DNA from: Gemmobacter aquatilis
Lineage (GTDB): Bacteria > Pseudomonadota > Alphaproteobacteria > Rhodobacterales > Rhodobacteraceae
Reading direction: 5' to 3'
Assembly: GCF_900110025.1 (NCBI RefSeq)
Contig: NZ_FOCE01000004.1
Location: forward strand, 124,001 to 188,000
DNA length: 64,000 bases
In this document: positions 60,393-64,000 of the stretch, in pieces
Position numbering within the stretch: position 1 is the first letter of the stretch
How the letters are laid out: each line of letters starts with the position of its first letter
Position numbers and translations under genes: made by a program
Notes under the pieces: model-generated
The model's database searches: none
The model's input: only the letters and a program-made list of their open reading frames with translations
What the model was told of the DNA's origin: nothing

Positions 60393-61427
60393 TCAGCCCT
60401 CCAGCACGGCGCGGATGGCGGCCTCGTCCACATGGTCATGCTCGCCGATCACCACCAGCCGGGTGCAGCGCGGGGTGTCGCCCCAGGGCCGGTCATATTG
60501 CGCGCGCACCCGCTCTCCCACCGCCTGCACCAGCATCCGCATCGGCTTGCCCGTCACGGCGACATAGCCCTTCACCCGCAGAATATCCTGTTCGCGCGCC
60601 AGCCGCCTGATCGCCTCTTGCAATGCCTCGGGGTCGGTGATTTCGGCCAGATCGATCACCACGGTATCGAAATCGTCATGCTCGTGGTCATCATGCCCGT
60701 CGTGATGGCTGGGGCGGGCGGCGATGTCATCCTCGGCAGCGGCGTTCAGGCCCAGCACAAGGCGCGGGTCGATGATGCCTTCGGCAATCGACAGGATCGG
60801 CAGCTTGCGCGGGCTTTCCGCCGCGATCACCGCGCGGGCGGCGGCCAGACCGGCCTCGCCCGCCAGATCGGATTTCGTCAGCAGAACAAGGTCGGCGCAG
60901 GCGATCTGATCCTCGAACACCTCGGACAGCGGGGTTTCGTGGTCGATGCTGTCATCCGCCGCGCGCTGCGCCGCAACGGCGGCCAGATCAGGGGCGAACC
61001 GGCCCGCTGCCACCGCCTCGGCATCGGCCAGCGCGATCACGCCATCGACGGTGATCCGTGAACGGATCGCCGGCCAGTCGAACGCCTTGAGCAGCGGCTT
61101 GGGCAGCGCCAGCCCCGAGGTTTCGATCAGGATATGGTCGGGGCGTTGGGGCAGGGCCATCAGCGCCTCGATCGTGGGGATGAAATCATCGGCCACGGTG
61201 CAGCAGATGCAGCCATTCGCGAGTTCGACGATATTCTCCACCGGGCAATTTTCATCGGCGCAGGATTTCAGGATGTCGCCATCCACCCCGACACTGCCGA
61301 ATTCGTTGACCAGAACGGCAAGGCGCTTGCCCTGCGGATGGGCCATCAGGTGCCGGATCAGCGTCGTCTTGCCCGCGCCGAGAAAGCCGGTGATCACGGT
61401 GACGGGGATTTTGGCAAGGTCAGACAT
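60393..61427 (-). CDS. cobW: CobW GTPase, metallochaperone-like
   Basis: A 344-residue G3E GTPase thought to deliver cobalt to CobNST. Walker A is GFLGAGKTT (14-22). The metal site is the C-x-C-C motif Cys73-Cys75-Cys76 (NGCICCT), and a His/Asp-rich loop (HHDGHDDHEHDD, about 245-256) could store metal. ATG at 61427 overlaps the DUF1636 end by 8 bp; the frame open to 61916 lies over that gene. It is 3 bp ahead of cobN. Confidence 0.95.
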   Translation of the reverse strand: MSDLAKIPVTVITGFLGAGKTTLIRHLMAHPQGKRLAVLVNEFGSVGVDGDILKSCADENCPVENIVELANGCICCTVADDFIPTIEALMALPQRPDHILIETSGLALPKPLLKAFDWPAIRSRITVDGVIALADAEAVAAGRFAPDLAAVAAQRAADDSIDHETPLSEVFEDQIACADLVLLTKSDLAGEAGLAAARAVIAAESPRKLPILSIAEGIIDPRLVLGLNAAAEDDIAARPSHHDGHDDHEHDDFDTVVIDLAEITDPEALQEAIRRLAREQDILRVKGYVAVTGKPMRMLVQAVGERVRAQYDRPWGDTPRCTRLVVIGEHDHVDEAAIRAVLEG

Positions 61428-61815
61428 CGGCAGACTCCACAGGAATTTCCAGAGGGGGGATGCGGGCAAGGCATTGCTTGCGGAAAACCTCGGGCCGCTC
61501 ACGCCAGGGCACGAGACCATCCGGCGTGGCGGCATAGCGGGCCGCGCCCTCCAGCACGGCGGCCAGATCGGCGGCAGGGTCCAGCCGACCATAGACATAG
61601 GTCCATTTGCCCGGCGCACTGAGCGCCACGGAACAGCCGTTGGAACAGGCGGACAGACATTCCACCGCCTTGATTTCAACACCCTCCGGCACATCTGAAC
61701 GCGACAAAAGGCCATGAAGCCAGGCGCCCGGGCGCTGGTCTGGCGGGCATTGGTCCTGTGCCGCGGCTTCGGCCCGGCGACAGGTGGTGCAGACATGCAG
61801 CGTGGCACGCGCCAT
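61420..61815 (-). CDS. DUF1636 ferredoxin-like metal-binding protein
   Basis: A 131-residue protein with Cys9, Cys12 (HVCTTCRR), Cys23, Cys53, Cys57 and Cys61 (VECLSACSNGCSVAL). The first pair plus Cys53 and Cys57 have the layout of a thioredoxin-fold 2Fe-2S protein; metal binding other than iron is also possible. It is the first gene behind the second cobalamin riboswitch and overlaps cobW by 8 bp, which links it to cobalt handling. Function is not established. Confidence 0.85.
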   Translation of the reverse strand: MARATLHVCTTCRRAEAAAQDQCPPDQRPGAWLHGLLSRSDVPEGVEIKAVECLSACSNGCSVALSAPGKWTYVYGRLDPAADLAAVLEGAARYAATPDGLVPWRERPEVFRKQCLARIPPLEIPVESADV

Positions 61816-61920
61816 GCGGTTCCTCCCCTTGGGGCGAGAGGGGGTGCGCAAGCGCAGGCGGGAGGGGCGCAGACGCGCCTCTGCCGGTCGCGGAACACCC
61901 CGTCCGCCCGTGTCATAGAT

Positions 61921-62100
61921 GCGCTGGCAGGTCTCCCGGCTTGCGGAGTGGGTTTCCCCCCGGACGCGCCTTCCCGGGGGATGAACCCAGTGGCATGCGG
62001 CCTCTCCGGTCACGGTCGCGGGGGCGGCTGTGCTTGATGCCGGACCCCGGCACTGTCACATTCCCTCTTCGCCTGCGTCGCCGCAGGAACCAGCTTTGCC
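61921..62100 (-). promoter_or_regulatory. Cobalamin riboswitch controlling the DUF1636-cobW-cobN unit
   Basis: Minus strand B12 box AAGCCGGGAGACCTGCC (61942-61926), GCCACTGG element (61995-61988), CAGCCGCCCCCGCGACCG and a 5' part with AGAGGGAATG. It lies about 105 bp before the DUF1636 start. High B12 should shut off the leftward unit. Confidence 0.92.
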
Positions 62101-62125
62101 AGCCTTGTGCCAGATCCGGGGGGCG

Positions 62126-62160
62126 TGTCAAGGACGCTGCGCGCCGCTCCGTCCTTGACA
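62126..62160. promoter_or_regulatory. Inverted repeat with two outward -35 elements
   Basis: TGTCAAGGAC (62126-62135) and GTCCTTGACA (62151-62160) are perfect complements 15 bp apart. Each arm carries an outward TTGACA: one toward the riboswitch, the other toward cobO. Confidence 0.6.
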
Positions 62161-62262
62161 TGCGACATCGCGGGACGGGCTGACGCAAGCGGGCATCGGC
62201 GGGTCGTGTTGCGGCTTTCCGCGCGGCGGGCACTGGTCTAAGCAGGGGGAAAGGAGACCGCG

Positions 62263-62907
62263 ATGACCGATGCCGCCCCGCCTGTCAGCCCGCCCGCCGA
62301 TGCTGGGGATCTGGCCCGCCATGCCGTGAAAATGGCCAAGAAAAAGGCCGCGCGTGACAGGATCATGGCGACGAAAGCGGGCGAAAAAGGGCTGGTGATC
62401 GTGCATACCGGGCCGGGCAAGGGCAAAAGCTCCTCCGGCTTTGGGATGATTCTGCGCTGCATCGCCCACGGGATGCCCTGCGCCGTGGTGCAGTTCATCA
62501 AGGGTGCCTGGGACACCGGCGAACGGCGGTTGATCGAAGGGCATTTCAGCGACCTGTGCCAGTTTCACGCGATGGGCGAGGGCTTCACCTGGGAAACGCA
62601 AGACCGCGCCCGCGACATCGACATGGCGCGCAAGGGCTGGGAGAAGGCGAAAGAACTGATCCGCGACCCCGACATCCGCTTCGTGCTGCTGGATGAGATC
62701 AACATCGCGCTGCGCTATGACTATCTGGATGTGGCCGAGGTGGTGGCCTTCCTGCGCGACGAGAAACCCCCGATGACCCATGTCTGCCTGACCGGGCGGA
62801 ACGCCAAGGATACACTGATCGAACTGGCCGATCTGGTGACCGAGATGACGCTGGTGAAGCACCCGTTCCGGTCGGGCATCAAGGGACAGAAGGGTGTCGA
62901 GTTCTGA
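62263..62907 (+). CDS. cobO: Cob(I)yrinic acid a,c-diamide adenosyltransferase
   Basis: A 214-residue P-loop corrinoid adenosyltransferase of the BtuR/CobO type. The phosphate loop is GPGKGKSS (50-57), with the ATP-binding RCIAHGMPCAVVQFIKGAW and FVLLDEINIALRYDYLDV following. It attaches the 5'-deoxyadenosyl group to the corrin. The N-terminal 40 residues are a charged extension common in this type. It lies on the opposite strand to cobW and shares a divergent control region. Confidence 0.95.
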   Translation: MTDAAPPVSPPADAGDLARHAVKMAKKKAARDRIMATKAGEKGLVIVHTGPGKGKSSSGFGMILRCIAHGMPCAVVQFIKGAWDTGERRLIEGHFSDLCQFHAMGEGFTWETQDRARDIDMARKGWEKAKELIRDPDIRFVLLDEINIALRYDYLDVAEVVAFLRDEKPPMTHVCLTGRNAKDTLIELADLVTEMTLVKHPFRSGIKGQKGVEF

Positions 62908-62948
62908 GCGGGGCGGCTGACCCCGGGGGCTTTGCCCCCGGACCCCCA

Positions 62949-62970
62949 GGATATTTGGACCAAGATGAAA
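62949..62970 (+). repeat. Dispersed RGTATTT repeat, copy 10
   Basis: Core GGATATTTGGACCAAGATGA, with GGGGGC-TTT-GCCCCC on its 5' side. It lies between cobO and cobQ. Confidence 0.72.
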
Positions 62971-63106
62971 GTAACCGAATGTTAATCGAATCGGGCCAAT
63001 GTTATCTGGCGGTACAGGGAGGGATCCCGATGACCGCCCAAGGTGAAAGCGCCGCGTCTTCCCTGCGAAAGCGGCCGGAGATGCGGCGCCCATGCCGTGG
63101 TCTGGC

Positions 63107-63129
63107 TTTCATCTTGGCGAAAAATATCC
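63107..63129 (-). repeat. Dispersed RGTATTT repeat, copy 11
   Basis: Minus strand core GGATATTTTTCGCCAAGATG, with GC-rich hairpins on its 5' side (63135-63185). It faces copy 10 in the same gap, and both share the variant GGATATTT and AAGATGAAAG. Confidence 0.72.
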
Positions 63130-63190
63130 TGGGGGTGAGGCCCGCAGGGCCGAGGGGGCAAAGCCCCCTTCCTTTCGCGGGAAGGCGCCC

Positions 63191-64000
63191 ATGACGGCGC
63201 TGATGATCCAGGGTGCCGGGTCCAATGTCGGCAAGTCGCTGCTGGTGGCCGGGCTTTGCCGCGCGGCGCGGCGGCGCGGGCTGTCAGTGGCGCCGTTCAA
63301 GCCGCAGAACATGTCGAACAACGCCGCCGTCACGGCAGACGGGGGCGAGATCGGGCGGGCGCAGGCCTTGCAGGCGCTGGCCTGCGGGCTGGAGCCGGTG
63401 ACCGACATGAACCCGGTGCTGCTGAAACCCGAGACCGACATGGGCGCGCAGGTTATCGTGCAGGGGCGGCGCATCGCCACGGTGCGGGCACGGGATTATA
63501 CGGATCTGAAGCCGCGGCTGATGGCCCCGGTGCTGGAAAGCTTCGGGCGGTTGAAAGCGGCACATGATCTGGTGATCGTCGAAGGCGCAGGCTCGCCCGC
63601 CGAGGTCAATCTGCGGGCGCGCGACATTGCCAATATGGGCTTTGCGCGGGCGGCGGATGTGCCGGTGATCCTAGCAGGCGACATCGACCGGGGCGGGGTG
63701 ATCGCGCAGATGGTGGGCACGCAGGCGGTGCTGGACCCGGATGATGCGGCGATGATCGAAGGCTTCCTGATCAACAAGTTCCGCGGTGATGTGCGGCTGT
63801 TCGACGATGGCTATCGGCTGATCGCCGCGCGCACCGGCTGGCGCGGTTTCGGCGTGCTGCCGTTCTTTGCCGATGCCGCGAGATTGCCGGCCGAGGATGC
63901 GCTGGATCTGCCGAAGGGTGGCGGGGCCGGGGGCTTCAAGGTGGCTTGTCTGGCCTTTTCGCGCATCGCCAATTTCGATGATCTCGATCCGCTGTCGCAG
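63191..64000 (+). CDS. cobQ: Cobyric acid synthase, 3' end outside the window
   Basis: The first 270 residues of an ATP-dependent glutamine amidotransferase that amidates four side chains of adenosylcobyrinate diamide. The P-loop is GAGSNVGKS (8-16). [44 protein letters not shown] and [16 protein letters not shown] are CobQ signatures. The glutaminase half is not covered. The frame is open to the window edge. It follows cobO after a 283-bp gap holding two opposed dispersed repeats. Confidence 0.96.
   Translation, partial: MTALMIQGAGSNVGKSLLVAGLCRAARRRGLSVAPFKPQNMSNNAAVTADGGEIGRAQALQALACGLEPVTDMNPVLLKPETDMGAQVIVQGRRIATVRARDYTDLKPRLMAPVLESFGRLKAAHDLVIVEGAGSPAEVNLRARDIANMGFARAADVPVILAGDIDRGGVIAQMVGTQAVLDPDDAAMIEGFLINKFRGDVRLFDDGYRLIAARTGWRGFGVLPFFADAARLPAEDALDLPKGGGAGGFKVACLAFSRIANFDDLDPLSQ

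Noticed and set aside
62955-63194. A possible 79-residue protein between cobO and cobQ.
   Set aside because: It is formed largely by two dispersed repeats and their hairpins ([11 protein letters not shown] is read from copy 11).
1-64000. CRISPR arrays, IS elements, rRNA and ordinary tRNA genes.
   Set aside because: No regularly spaced repeats, transposase genes or tRNA/rRNA signatures were recognised by reading; a covariance-model scan could still find a tRNA that I missed.

Overview
This window is high-GC chromosomal DNA from an alphaproteobacterium, most likely a member of the Rhodobacteraceae. The evidence is a circularly permuted two-piece tmRNA with an ANDN-type tag, an alpha-type SspB, TrgA/TrgB, the aerobic CobG-CobF-CobN corrin pathway, and methylated-amine genes of the kind described in the Roseobacter group. 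The species cannot be fixed from sequence alone. Strong third-position GC bias opens very long antisense frames over most genes; these were discarded.

Region 1 (1 to about 8,640) is the right part of an integrated phage-like element: the end of an HNH endonuclease, the large terminase, a divergent repressor unit with paired operators, small unknown genes, then a tightly coupled block of capsid, connector, prohead protease, portal, AlpA-like regulator and tyrosine integrase. No tail, lysis or replication gene is visible in this part. The integrase abuts the 3' end of ssrA, so tmRNA is the probable attachment site. The content resembles capsid-forming phage satellites.

Region 2 (8.6-23.2 kb) is host sequence: permuted ssrA, a solitary polyamine-type binding protein, a class V aminotransferase-fold enzyme, sspB, fumC, two small conserved genes, a photolyase, a cyclopropane-fatty-acid synthase, trgA and trgB. 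It ends with a LysR-controlled operon of unknown substrate (class III aminotransferase, BKACE-family beta-keto acid cleavage enzyme, GNAT acetyltransferase, acetylpolyamine amidohydrolase-like deacetylase).

Region 3 (23.5-46.7 kb) is an essentially complete methylated-amine catabolic supercluster. tmm oxidises trimethylamine to its N-oxide, tdm demethylates that to dimethylamine, dmmDABC takes dimethylamine to monomethylamine, gmaS and mgsABC pass the methylamine through gamma-glutamylmethylamide to N-methylglutamate, and mgdABCD (sarcosine-oxidase-like) regenerates glutamate and releases the last methyl carbon. An APC permease, an EamA transporter, an XRE-cupin regulator, a GlxA-type AraC regulator and a globin coupled to tdm accompany it. 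A shared motif (GTTTCYYCACAG after an A-tract) precedes tmm, mgsABC-gmaS and the permease.

Region 4 (46.8-64 kb) is aerobic cobalamin synthesis: cobF, cbiM, cobA, cobB, cobM, cobE, cobL, cobK, cobJ, cobI, cobH, cobG, cobN, cobW, a DUF1636 gene, cobO and the start of cobQ. Two cobalamin riboswitches control cbiM and the DUF1636-cobW-cobN unit. At least eleven copies of a polar intergenic repeat (RGTATTT core, usually with GC-rich hairpins on its 5' side) are scattered through the host part of the window.
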